From an uncultured Pseudomonadota bacterium (GTDB lineage: Bacteria > Pseudomonadota > Gammaproteobacteria > Burkholderiales > Burkholderiaceae_C), in assembly GCA_900320815.1 (NCBI GenBank), contig ONTY01000041.1, forward strand, positions 1 through 8,055: a stretch of DNA of 8,055 nt, given 5' to 3'. Positions 1 through 6,649 of the stretch are shown piece by piece. The position numbers and the translations under genes are program-made. Positions within the stretch are counted from its first letter, which is position 1. Each line of letters starts with the position of its first letter. Below the pieces are notes generated by a model. The model did no database searches. It was not told where the DNA came from and worked only from the letters and a program-made list of their open reading frames with translations.

Positions 1-1099
1 GCAGAACACATTAACCAAATTGGCAATCTGATTGACGACCTCAACGCCCGCTGCCAGGCGCTACGGGGGTATCTTTAACTACGCTGAAAAATCTGAACGC
101 CTGCTTGTCGTGGACGCCGCACTGCAAGACCCTGCGGTGTGGAATGATCCGAAAAAAGCGCAAGAACTCGCCAAAGAAAAAAAACTGCTCGACGGCGTCG
201 TCGTCACGCTTGACGACATGGCAAAAAACCTGCAAGACGCTGCCGAATTGTTTGAGCTAAGCCGCGAGGAGGGCGACGACGACACGCTGGCAGCCATTGA
301 AAGCGACGCCTCGCAGATTCAGCAGCAGGTGGAGCAGCTCGAATTCCGCCGCATGTTCAACCAGAGCGCCGACCCCAGCAACTGCTTTATTGATATTCAG
401 GCGGGCGCCGGCGGCACCGAAGCGCAGGACTGGGCCAGCATGCTGCTGCGTCAGTATCTGAAATATGCCGAGCGCAAGGGCTTCAAAACCGACCTGGAAG
501 ATGAAATGCCGGGTGAGACCGCCGGCATCAAAAGCGCAACCATCAAAGTGGAAGGCGAATATGCCTACGGCCTGCTGCGAACAGAAACGGGCGTGCACCG
601 GCTGGTGCGCAAATCGCCCTTTGATTCTGCCGGCGGGCGGCACACCTCATTTGCCTCCATTTTTGTCTACCCGGAAATTGACGATTCCATAGAAATTGAC
701 ATCAACCCGGCAGACGTGCGCGTCGATACCTACCGCGCCAGCGGCGCCGGCGGGCAGCACATCAATAAAACTGACTCCGCCGTGCGCCTCACGCACCTGC
801 CCACGGGCATCGTGGTGCAGTGTCAGGACAGCCGCAGCCAGCACAGCAACCGCGACGTGGCGTGGCGCCGGCTGCGCTCGCGCCTGTATGACTTTGAAAT
901 GCGCAAGCGCCAGCAGGAGCAGCAAAAGCTGGAAGACAGCAAAACCGACGTCGGCTGGGGGCACCAGATACGCAGTTATGTGCTGGACCAGAGCCGCATC
1001 AAGGATTTGCGCACTGGCTATGAAACCAGCAACACGCAAAAAGTGCTGGACGGCGACTTGGACGCCTTTATTGAAGCCAGCCTGAAACAGGGCGTGTAA
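1..1099 (+). CDS. prfB: Peptide chain release factor 2 (RF2), 5'-partial, expressed through a +1 frameshift
   Basis: RF2 recognises UGA and UAA in the ribosomal A site and triggers hydrolysis of peptidyl-tRNA. The zero frame from base 1 gives 25 codons ending in LRGYL and then TAA at 76-78. Skipping T76 continues as NYAEKSERL and runs to the stop at 1097-1099, so the CDS is join(<1..75,77..1099). Both halves align by eye with E. coli RF2, where LRGYL is also residues 21-25, so only one or two start codons lie outside the window. The RF2 specificity tripeptide SPF is at 614-622 and the catalytic GGQ at 749-757, inside [13 protein letters not shown]. The end ([20 protein letters not shown]) is typical RF2. 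Total length is about 365 residues, normal for the family. A TTG at 32 in the shifted frame could be miscalled as the start, but it would discard the conserved N-terminus. lysS, often next to prfB, is absent here. Confidence 0.97.
64..79 (+). promoter_or_regulatory. prfB: prfB programmed +1 ribosomal frameshift site with TAA stop
   Basis: The sequence CGGGGGTATCTTTAAC matches the classic RF2 recoding site (E. coli AGGGGGTATCTTTGAC). It has an internal Shine-Dalgarno-like GGGGG run at 65-69, the slippery CTT at 73-75, an in-frame stop at 76-78 and a following C. When termination at the stop is slow, the CTT tRNA slips by one base onto TTT and translation continues in the RF2 frame. The difference from the canonical site is the stop: TAA rather than TGA, so RF1 could also terminate here. 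The base before the G run is C instead of A. The frameshift itself is well supported, because the two frames encode the two parts of a normal RF2. Confidence 0.93.
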
Positions 1100-1137
1100 A
1101 ACACCGCTGCCCTGCGCCAACCGGCCAGCCATATTCC

Positions 1138-1169
1138 GCCGCCGTCCGCTCTGCGGGCTGCGGCTTTTT
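1138..1169 (+). terminator. Rho-independent terminator after prfB
   Basis: GCCGCCGTCCGC (1138-1149) pairs with GCGGGCTGCGGC (1153-1164) across a TCT loop. Of 12 positions, ten are Watson-Crick pairs, one is a G-T wobble and one is a C/T mismatch. Five T residues follow directly at 1165-1169. It lies 38 bases after the prfB stop and ends only 21 bases before the pepN ATG, leaving no room for a conventional promoter between terminator and pepN. Confidence 0.85.
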
Positions 1170-1190
1170 GCCTATTTGCCTTTGACACAC

Positions 1191-3917
1191 ATGAACGATT
1201 CCACAAAACCCGCCACCGTACGGCGTGCCGACTACACCCCGCCCGCCTTTTGGATTGACACGGTGCACCTGACGCTGGATCTGGATGCCGCAAAAACCCG
1301 CGTGTTGAACCGCATGACGCTGCGCCGCAACCCGGAGGTGCCCGCACAGCCGCTGCGTCTGGACGGTGAAGAACTCACGCTGGTGCGCGTGCTGCTCAAC
1401 GGCGCCGGCTGCTCCTTTCGCATGGACGGCGAGGCGCTGGTGCTGGAAAACCTGCCGGAAGGCACGGAGCCGTTTGAGCTGGAGATTTTCACCACCTGCT
1501 GCCCGCAGAAAAACACCTGCCTCATGGGCCTTTACATGAGCGGCGGCGACTTTTTCACCCAATGCGAAGCTGAGGGTTTTCGCCGCATTACCTATTTTCT
1601 GGACCGTCCGGACGTGATGGCGACCTACACCGTCACGCTGCGCGCCGAGCGGCAAAAATATCCAGTGCTGCTTTCCAATGGCAATCTGGTGGAAACCGGC
1701 GCGCTGGACGATGGCCGCCATTTCGCCACCTGGCACGACCCATATAAAAAGCCGTGTTATCTCTTTGCCATTGTCGCCGGGCGGCTGGCGGCGCGCGAGC
1801 AGCGCATTCGCACGCGCTCGGGCGCTGAACATTTGCTGCAGGTGTATGTGCGCCCGGGCGACCTGGACAAAACCGGCCACGCCATGCGCTCGCTTATTGC
1901 CGCAATCACCTGGGATGAGGCGCGCTTTGGGCGCAAACTTGACCTGGAGCGTTTTGCCATTGTCGCCACGAGTGATTTCACCATGGGCGCGATGGAAAAC
2001 AAGGGGCTGAATATCTTCAACAGCAAATTCGTCCTCGCCAAACCCGACACCGCCACGGACGAAGACTTTTTTGGCGTGGAAAGCGTGATTGGGCACGAAT
2101 ATTTCCACAACTGGACGGGCAACCGCATCACCTGCCGCGACTGGTTCCAGCTCTCGCTCAAAGAAGGGCTGACCGTGTTCCGCGACCAGGAGTTCAGTCA
2201 GGACATGGCGGGCAGCGCCTCGGCGCGCGCCGTCTGTCGCATCAAGGACGTGCTTGCGCTGCGCGCCAGCCAGTTTCCGGAAGACGCCGGCCCGATGGCG
2301 CACCCGGTGCGCCCGGACGAATATCAGGAAATCAGCAATTTCTATACCACCACGGTGTATGAAAAAGGCGCCGAAGTGGTGCGGCTGTATCAAACGCTGC
2401 TTGGGCGCGAAGGCTTCCGGCGCGGCATGGATTTGTATTTTCAGCGTCACGACGGGCAGGCCGTGACCTGCGACGACTTTGCGCAGGCCATGAGCGACGC
2501 CAACCCCGCCAGCGCCCTGCCCGCGCTGCTGACGCAGTTCAAACGCTGGTACTCGCAGGCGGGCACCCCCGTGGTCACGGCGCGCGGCAGCTTTGACGCC
2601 GAAGAGCACACCTACACCCTCACGCTCTCGCAGCACACGCCGCCCACGCCGGGGCAGAAGGAGAAGCTGCCCTTCGTCATTCCCGTGCGCCTCGGGCTGG
2701 TGGGCGCCGATGGCAGTGCCCTGCCCCTTGCGCTGGCAGGCAGCGACGCGCCACCCGTGGAAACGTACACCGCGCTGCTCACCGAGGAAAGCGCCAGCTT
2801 CACCTTCACGGGCATCGCGGCGGAGCCGGTGCCCTCGCTGCTGCGCGGTTTCAGCGCCCCCGTGCGGCTGGAAGCCGGCCTTTCCCCCGCCGCGCTGCGC
2901 CACCTGCTCGCGCACGACAGCGACCCCTTTGCGCGCTGGGAAGCGGGGCAGCTTCTCATGCTCGGCATCGCCACGCAGCTTGCCAGCGCCGAAGGCGACA
3001 TCTCCGCCGCTCCCTTTGCCGATGAAGACCTCGCCGCGCTGCGCGCCACTCTTGTGCATCCGCAGCTTGACGCCGGCTTCAAGGCGCTGGCGCTGGCGCT
3101 GCCGGGCGAGACCATCATCAGCGAGCACCTGCACCCCGCCGACCCGCAGCGCATCCACGCCGTGCGCCGTGCCATGCAGCGGCAGCTTGCCGCCGCGCTG
3201 CACACCGAATGGCAGCAGGTGTGGGCCGCACGCAGCCGCGCCGCCTGGCAGCCAGACGCCGCCAGCGCCGGGCGCCGCGCGCTGACCGCCCTCGCCCTGG
3301 CCATGCTCTGCCTGCACGCCGCCGCTGTGGACGACCCCGTCTGGCCAGGCCGCGCCTATCAGCTCACCAAGGACGCGGGCAACATGAGCGAGCGCCTGGC
3401 GGCGCTGCACGCCCTCATCGGCGCTGGGCACCCGCTGGCCGAACGCGCGCTGGCGCAGTTCTACGCGCGCTATGCGGGCGACGCCCTCGTGATTGACAAA
3501 TGGTTTGCGCTGCAGGCTGCCGCGCCCGATGAGGGGGGCAAGGTGCTGGCGCAGGTGCGCCAGCTCATGGCACACCCCGACTTCACGCTGAAAAACCCCA
3601 ACCGCGCGCGCGCCCTCATCTTCAGCTACTGCTGCGCCAACCCCGCCGCCTTCCACCGCGCGGACGCCGCCGGCTACACCTTCTGGACCGAGCAGGTGCT
3701 CGCGCTTGACGCCATCAACCCGCAAGTGGCCGCACGGCTGGCGCGTGCGCTCGAACGCTGGGCCGCCCTTGCCGAGCCATACCGCAGCGCCGCGCGCACC
3801 GCTATTGAGCGCGTAGCCGAGCGCGGCGCGCAACTTAGCCGCGACGTGCACGAAGTCACCAGCCGCGCCCTTGCCCACTCCGCCGAACCCGCCAGCCAAG
3901 AGGAAACCTCCGCATGA
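1191..3917 (+). CDS. pepN: Aminopeptidase N (M1 family zinc metallopeptidase)
   Basis: This is a cytoplasmic zinc aminopeptidase that removes N-terminal amino acids from peptides and serves general peptide turnover. The 908-residue product has the M1 signature set. GAMEN is at residues 266-270. The zinc site HEYFH is at 302-306, with the third ligand E325 in LKEGLTVF (HExxH-x18-E). Catalytic Tyr390 is in [12 protein letters not shown]124 and E126 correspond to the amino-terminus-recognising residues of E. coli PepN (870 aa). The order is an N-terminal beta domain, a thermolysin-like catalytic domain (about 190-440), a beta-sandwich, then a long Ala/Leu-rich helical C-terminal domain. There is no signal peptide. 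The ATG at 1191 is chosen because [15 protein letters not shown] leads straight into the conserved [17 protein letters not shown]. An in-frame TTG at 1176 falls next to the terminator hairpin and is unlikely. No clear Shine-Dalgarno precedes the ATG. The stop TGA overlaps the fbp ATG. Confidence 0.97.
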   Translation: MNDSTKPATVRRADYTPPAFWIDTVHLTLDLDAAKTRVLNRMTLRRNPEVPAQPLRLDGEELTLVRVLLNGAGCSFRMDGEALVLENLPEGTEPFELEIFTTCCPQKNTCLMGLYMSGGDFFTQCEAEGFRRITYFLDRPDVMATYTVTLRAERQKYPVLLSNGNLVETGALDDGRHFATWHDPYKKPCYLFAIVAGRLAAREQRIRTRSGAEHLLQVYVRPGDLDKTGHAMRSLIAAITWDEARFGRKLDLERFAIVATSDFTMGAMENKGLNIFNSKFVLAKPDTATDEDFFGVESVIGHEYFHNWTGNRITCRDWFQLSLKEGLTVFRDQEFSQDMAGSASARAVCRIKDVLALRASQFPEDAGPMAHPVRPDEYQEISNFYTTTVYEKGAEVVRLYQTLLGREGFRRGMDLYFQRHDGQAVTCDDFAQAMSDANPASALPALLTQFKRWYSQAGTPVVTARGSFDAEEHTYTLTLSQHTPPTPGQKEKLPFVIPVRLGLVGADGSALPLALAGSDAPPVETYTALLTEESASFTFTGIAAEPVPSLLRGFSAPVRLEAGLSPAALRHLLAHDSDPFARWEAGQLLMLGIATQLASAEGDISAAPFADEDLAALRATLVHPQLDAGFKALALALPGETIISEHLHPADPQRIHAVRRAMQRQLAAALHTEWQQVWAARSRAAWQPDAASAGRRALTALALAMLCLHAAAVDDPVWPGRAYQLTKDAGNMSERLAALHALIGAGHPLAERALAQFYARYAGDALVIDKWFALQAAAPDEGGKVLAQVRQLMAHPDFTLKNPNRARALIFSYCCANPAAFHRADAAGYTFWTEQVLALDAINPQVAARLARALERWAALAEPYRSAARTAIERVAERGAQLSRDVHEVTSRALAHSAEPASQEETSA
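3900..3917 (+). promoter_or_regulatory. fbp ribosome binding site and pepN/fbp ATGA overlap
   Basis: GAGGAAA (3900-3906) inside the last codons of pepN is a strong Shine-Dalgarno sequence about 7-10 bases before the fbp ATG (3914-3916). The ATG overlaps the pepN TGA (3915-3917) as ATGA. This arrangement indicates cotranscription and translational coupling of pepN and fbp. Confidence 0.8.
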
Positions 3918-4918
3918 CCACCACCACCACCACAACCCTTGAACAGCACCTTGCCGCGCAGCACGCCAGCGGCGCCATCAGCGCCACGCTGCAAAGCGTC
4001 ATTGAAACCACCGCCAGCGCCTGCCAGCGCATCAGCCGTCTGGTCGCCCAAGGCGCGCTTGGCGGCGTGCTGGGCAGCGCCGGCAGCGAAAACGTACAAG
4101 GCGAAGCGCAAAAAAAGCTCGACCTCATCGCCAACGACGCCCTGATGGCCGCGCACCAGGGCGGCGCCGTCGCTGCACTCGCCAGCGAGGAGATGGACAC
4201 CATCTGCCCCATCCCCGGCGCCGAAGCGGCGCAATGGCTGCTGCTCTTTGACCCGCTGGACGGCTCCAGCAACATTGACGTGAACGTGAGCATCGGCACC
4301 ATCTTCAGCGTGCTGCCGCGCACCGCCAGCGGCGCAGTGCGTGAAGCCGAGTTCCTCCAGCCCGGTCGCCGCCAGGCCGCTGCCGGCTACTGCATCTATG
4401 GCCCGCAGACCATGCTGGCACTGACCACCGGAGGCGGCGTGCAGCTCTTCACCCTTGACCCCGCCAGCGGCACCTTCCTGCTCACGCACAGCAGCCTGCG
4501 CGTGCCAGACGAGACGCAAGAGTTCGCCATCAACATGAGCAACTCGCGCCACTGGGCCGCGCCCATGCGCCGCTACATCACCGAATGCCTGCTGGGCGCC
4601 GACGGCGGGCGCGGCAAAAACTTCAACATGCGCTGGATTGCCAGCATGGTCGCGGACGTGCACCGCGTGCTGCTGCGCGGGGGCATCTTCATGTACCCCT
4701 GGGACAAACGCGAGCCAAAGCGCCCCGGCAAGCTGCGCCTCATGTACGAAGCCAACCCCATGTCCTGGCTCATCGAGCAAGCCGGCGGCGCCGCCACCAA
4801 CGGCAAGCAAGCCATCCTCGACATCCAGCCCGCTGCGCTGCACGAGCGCGTGGCCGTCATGCTCGGCAGCAAAAATGAAGTGCAGCGTGTGACGCGCTAT
4901 CACAGTGAAGAAAATTAG
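3914..4918 (+). CDS. fbp: Fructose-1,6-bisphosphatase, class I
   Basis: The enzyme hydrolyses fructose-1,6-bisphosphate to fructose-6-phosphate plus phosphate, using Mg2+, in gluconeogenesis or the Calvin cycle. The 334-residue protein carries the class I hallmarks in order: [17 protein letters not shown] (48-64); ASEEMD with metal-site Glu residues (90-95); the metal-binding [17 protein letters not shown] (113-129); [14 protein letters not shown] (162-175); [16 protein letters not shown] (236-251); and the substrate region [20 protein letters not shown] with K273 and metal-ligand E279. The C-terminus ([15 protein letters not shown]) is typical of betaproteobacterial FBPases. The start is fixed by a strong Shine-Dalgarno and the ATGA overlap with pepN. 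The N-terminus has seven consecutive Thr codons (mostly ACC) right after Met, a small oddity outside the catalytic core. The stop is TAG at 4916-4918. Confidence 0.97.
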   Translation: MTTTTTTTLEQHLAAQHASGAISATLQSVIETTASACQRISRLVAQGALGGVLGSAGSENVQGEAQKKLDLIANDALMAAHQGGAVAALASEEMDTICPIPGAEAAQWLLLFDPLDGSSNIDVNVSIGTIFSVLPRTASGAVREAEFLQPGRRQAAAGYCIYGPQTMLALTTGGGVQLFTLDPASGTFLLTHSSLRVPDETQEFAINMSNSRHWAAPMRRYITECLLGADGGRGKNFNMRWIASMVADVHRVLLRGGIFMYPWDKREPKRPGKLRLMYEANPMSWLIEQAGGAATNGKQAILDIQPAALHERVAVMLGSKNEVQRVTRYHSEEN

Positions 4919-4932
4919 CGGGTATCGCTCTA

Positions 4933-4955
4933 TTGCCCCTATATCATGCGGGCAA
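4933..4955. repeat. 23-base palindromic repeat, copy 1
   Basis: The form is TTGCCC at 4933-4938 paired with GGGCAA at 4950-4955, extended by A4932-T4956, with the centre reading CTATATCATGC. It matches the copy at 5386-5408 at 20 of 23 positions by direct comparison. It starts 14 bases after the fbp stop, so it could cap the fbp mRNA, but there is no T-tract, so it is not a classic terminator. Confidence 0.6.
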
Positions 4956-4995
4956 TGAAACCCAAAAGCATTGGGTATTTAGCACCACCTTGCAC

Positions 4996-5016
4996 GGGCG
5001 GCTCATGTGGCCGCCC
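4996..5016 (+). other. GC-rich hairpin downstream of fbp
   Basis: GGGCGGC (4996-5002) pairs perfectly with GCCGCCC (5010-5016) around the 7-base loop TCATGTG. The following ATCCTGTTT is a poor U-tract, so it may be a weak or Rho-assisted 3' end for pepN-fbp, or a part of a larger RNA structure. Confidence 0.4.
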
Positions 5017-5066
5017 ATCCTGTTTAAAAACGCCTCACAGCCGCAATCAGCAAGGGTATAGCCTCA

Positions 5067-5089
5067 TTGCCTGCGAACCTTGCCGGCAA
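5067..5089. repeat. 23-base palindromic repeat, copy 2 (degenerate)
   Basis: The form is TTGCC at 5067-5071 paired with GGCAA at 5085-5089, with inner GC/GC pairs, the same length as the other two copies and 18 of 23 identities with the copy at 5386. One mismatched position interrupts the stem, so it looks like a diverged member of the family. Confidence 0.45.
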
Positions 5090-5143
5090 ACAAACATAAA
5101 TATGATGAGTATGGAGGAAATCGATTCAGCACACGCCCACAAA

Positions 5144-5167
5144 AAAGCCCCTGAGCAAAGGGGCTTT
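5144..5167 (-). terminator. Bidirectional rho-independent terminator
   Basis: AAAGCCCCT (5144-5152) and AGGGGCTTT (5159-5167) form a perfect 9-bp stem with the loop GAGCAA. On the - strand the stem runs into an unbroken T6 tract (complement of A5141-5146), so it is a strong terminator for transcripts coming from the capA-like side. On the + strand it is followed by GCTTTGCTTTAT and can also stop pepN-fbp transcription. It lies about 300 bases past the capA-like stop, so that transcript would carry a long, structured 3' end. Confidence 0.8.
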
Positions 5168-5196
5168 GCTTTATCACCGAGGCATGACGCCATCAA

Positions 5197-5337
5197 CGCT
5201 CCCAGCGTCGGCACCGCTTGCGCGCTGGGCGGATTGGGATTGGCGCGCAGCGCACCATCGCCGCCTGGCTCAACAGAGGCGCTGTCGTAGCCGCTGCGTG
5301 GCGTGTGTGGGCCTTGTGCGTGCTGACGCTGGGAGCG
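5197..5337 (-). repeat. 141-base segment bounded by 18-base inverted repeats; possible noncoding RNA
   Basis: CGCTCCCAGCGTCGGCAC (5197-5214) is the inverted complement of GTGCTGACGCTGGGAGCG (5320-5337) at 17 of 18 positions. The 105 bases between are GC-rich with further self-complementary blocks (GCGCGC at 5220-5225 and 5243-5248). On the - strand the segment is followed after about 30 bases by the strong T6 terminator, so a - strand RNA of about 200 nt closing with an intrinsic terminator is possible. I did not recognise a known RNA family, saw no convincing promoter, and cannot exclude a remnant of a small mobile element. The repeats are certain; the RNA is inference. Confidence 0.4.
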
Positions 5338-5385
5338 GTGTTTCCTGGGCATAGCTTTTCAAATACTCTGCTCCATGTTACATCT

Positions 5386-5408
5386 TTGCCCGCATATCTT
5401 GCGGGCAA
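5386..5408. repeat. 23-base palindromic repeat, copy 3 (most perfect)
   Basis: TTGCCCGCA (5386-5394) pairs with TGCGGGCAA (5400-5408) in a perfect 9-bp stem with loop TATCT. It is the best copy of the three in this intergenic stretch and lies 56 bases beyond the capA-like stop. No T-tract follows on either strand. Confidence 0.6.
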
Positions 5409-5464
5409 GCGATGTTCAATAGCGCGGGTATCTGCCAATTTCCCGTTCCATACAGCAGCGCGCC

Positions 5465-6628
5465 CTACATTTGTGCCAGGATATATGCCTTCACCTTTTC
5501 CAAGGTGCTTTCCTTCCAGGCGCCGTTTTCAGCCTGCCGTGCAAAGGGGTACAGGATGCGGAAATCGAGCGCCTCGCCCTCCACGCGCCCTGCGCGTCTG
5601 GGGTCTAGAAAATGTGCCTCCCAATCGTGCGAGGTTGCATGCTTGAATTTTTGCGGGTAGAGAAAAAGCTGCTGGCGTTTCGTTGCCGCCAAAAACATTT
5701 GTGTGGCAAGTGGCGCCAGTCTGTAATATTCCTCTGCCGGCACATTGGTGAAAATGTGCGGCAATTCCCCAAGGGCAAGCCGCCCTGCGGTGCGGTTCAG
5801 GTGGATGCCGTGGGCGGTGAAGTCGAAGGCGCTGTCTGTGAAATGCAATTGCAGCACAATTCCTGTTTCTGTATTGTACTGGGCACGCTGATAATCAGTG
5901 TCAAAAATGAAATTTCCAAGTGAGTAAAAAATATATTTGTCACCCACTTTTTCATAATTCATGGGCACGTGCGGATGGTGGCACACCACGGCATCTGCGC
6001 CCATGTCAAGATAGGCCAGATAACGCTCGCGCGTATAGGGGGAAGGGAGCGCCGTAAACTCCTCTCCGCCATGCACCACCATCACGCACCAGCGGCAGTT
6101 TTTTTTGATGCTGGCAATGACTGCCTGTATTCTCTCCATCTCATGCCAGAGAAAACAGCCCCCATTGTGTTCGCCAGCCGGTTTGCAGCCACGGCGGTAG
6201 CCCGCACCAAACAGGCCAATCCCACCGGCTTCTTCCAAAATAATCGGCGCCGCCGCTGCGTCAATATCCATGCCGGCGCCTAGTGTTTGTGCTCCAAAGC
6301 GCCGCGCCTCGGCAAGCGTTGCCGCCAGCCCCGCTTCTCCGGCATCCATGATGTGATTGTTCACCAGGCACCAAATATCGGCGTGCATGGCGGCAAAAAC
6401 GCGCACCGCTTTGGGATCAATGGTGTGCATGAGCCGGGTTTCTGCGGCCTGCATGCGTGGCGCATCGGACGGCACAAGCGGGCCTTCGATATTTGCAATG
6501 ACGTGGTCGGAGGCGGCAAGAAGAGCAATGATTTGCGGGGAAAGAAGGGCGTCATCTTCCCATTTTTTCTGCATATAATGGTCAAAACCAATATCGCCCG
6601 TAAAAGCCAGCGTCGTGCACGTTTTCAT
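5465..6628 (-). CDS. CapA family protein (poly-gamma-glutamate capsule synthesis protein-like metallophosphatase fold)
   Basis: The 387-residue protein belongs to the CapA/PgsA superfamily (PGA_cap, metallophosphatase-like). The motif series is complete: GDIGFD (11-16), NIEGP (46-50), VNNHIMDAGEAG (89-100), VVHGGEEF (184-191), CHHPHVP (216-222) and YSLGNFIFD (235-243). Asp, Asn, Glu and His in these motifs are the expected metal or active-site positions. CapA/PgsA proteins of capsule operons are membrane-anchored. Here the N-terminus (MKTCTTLAFTGDIGF) enters the first motif at once, with no signal peptide or membrane helix, so the protein is probably cytoplasmic. About 140 residues after the last motif have no function I can assign. 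It starts 21 bases after the Mur ligase stop, with GGAG 5 bases before ATG, so it is very likely in the same operon. Its substrate is unknown; a glutamyl-peptide or peptidoglycan precursor is inferred from the neighbour. AT-rich patches set it apart from pepN/fbp. Confidence 0.9.
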   Translation of the reverse strand: MKTCTTLAFTGDIGFDHYMQKKWEDDALLSPQIIALLAASDHVIANIEGPLVPSDAPRMQAAETRLMHTIDPKAVRVFAAMHADIWCLVNNHIMDAGEAGLAATLAEARRFGAQTLGAGMDIDAAAAPIILEEAGGIGLFGAGYRRGCKPAGEHNGGCFLWHEMERIQAVIASIKKNCRWCVMVVHGGEEFTALPSPYTRERYLAYLDMGADAVVCHHPHVPMNYEKVGDKYIFYSLGNFIFDTDYQRAQYNTETGIVLQLHFTDSAFDFTAHGIHLNRTAGRLALGELPHIFTNVPAEEYYRLAPLATQMFLAATKRQQLFLYPQKFKHATSHDWEAHFLDPRRAGRVEGEALDFRILYPFARQAENGAWKESTLEKVKAYILAQM

Positions 6629-6633
6629 TGTCG

Positions 6634-6637
6634 CTCC
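6634..6637 (-). promoter_or_regulatory. Ribosome binding site of the capA-like gene
   Basis: On the - strand GGAG lies 5 bases before ATG (6626-6628), in the 21-base gap after the Mur ligase TAA. It fixes the start and suggests efficient translation from a shared mRNA. Confidence 0.7.
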
Positions 6638-6649
6638 ATTGGTATTTTT

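Larger units (their letters stand above)
4919..5464. other. Convergent intergenic region with structured DNA and no supported protein gene
   Basis: This 546-base stretch lies between the fbp stop and the capA-like stop, which face each other. Reading frames present on both strands lack Shine-Dalgarno sequences and recognisable motifs. What it does hold is structure: three related 23-base palindromes (4933, 5067, 5386), a GC-rich hairpin (4996-5016), a strong two-way terminator (5144-5167) and a 141-base segment bounded by 18-base inverted repeats (5197-5337). A 9-base sequence, GCGGGTATC, occurs near both edges (4918-4926 and 5424-5432). It is larger and more structured than a simple convergent junction needs. 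Confidence 0.6.

Noticed and set aside
32..79. TTG at 32 as the start of prfB in the shifted frame
   Set aside because: The zero frame from base 1 gives the conserved RF2 N-terminus ending in LRGYL at a canonical slippery site, so the TTG start would drop real sequence.
1182..1187. TTGACA resembling a -35 box just before the pepN ATG
   Set aside because: It ends three bases before the start codon, and no -10 element follows at 17 bases, so it cannot promote a translatable pepN mRNA.
1068..3935. Very long open frame on the - strand (955 codons) opposite pepN
   Set aside because: It is an antisense shadow of a high-GC gene. Its translation is low-complexity Gly/Ala/His/Arg/Val with no family motif, while the + strand encodes a full M1 aminopeptidase.
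3674..4903. Long open frame on the - strand (409 codons) opposite fbp
   Set aside because: Shadow of fbp in GC-rich DNA with no motif of its own.
4960..4976. ACCCAA-AAGCA-TTGGGT hairpin as an fbp terminator
   Set aside because: Short AT-containing stem with only ATTT after it; the 5144-5167 structure is a far better terminator.
5102..5290. Possible small ORF beginning ATG ATG AGT ATG GAG on the + strand
   Set aside because: No Shine-Dalgarno precedes the ATGs and it reads straight through the terminator stem; the encoded peptide resembles nothing known to me.
5047..5352. - strand frame containing AVPTLG, reminiscent of an IPTL-CTERM tail
   Set aside because: The following residues lack the conserved Trp, the hydrophobic helix and the basic end, and there is no upstream protein. 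The match is too short to call even a pseudogene.
5218..5646. + strand frame with a hydrophobic stretch (GAVVAAAWRVWALCVLTLGA)
   Set aside because: TTG start without Shine-Dalgarno, runs across the inverted repeat and into the antisense of the capA-like gene, and has no recognisable domain.
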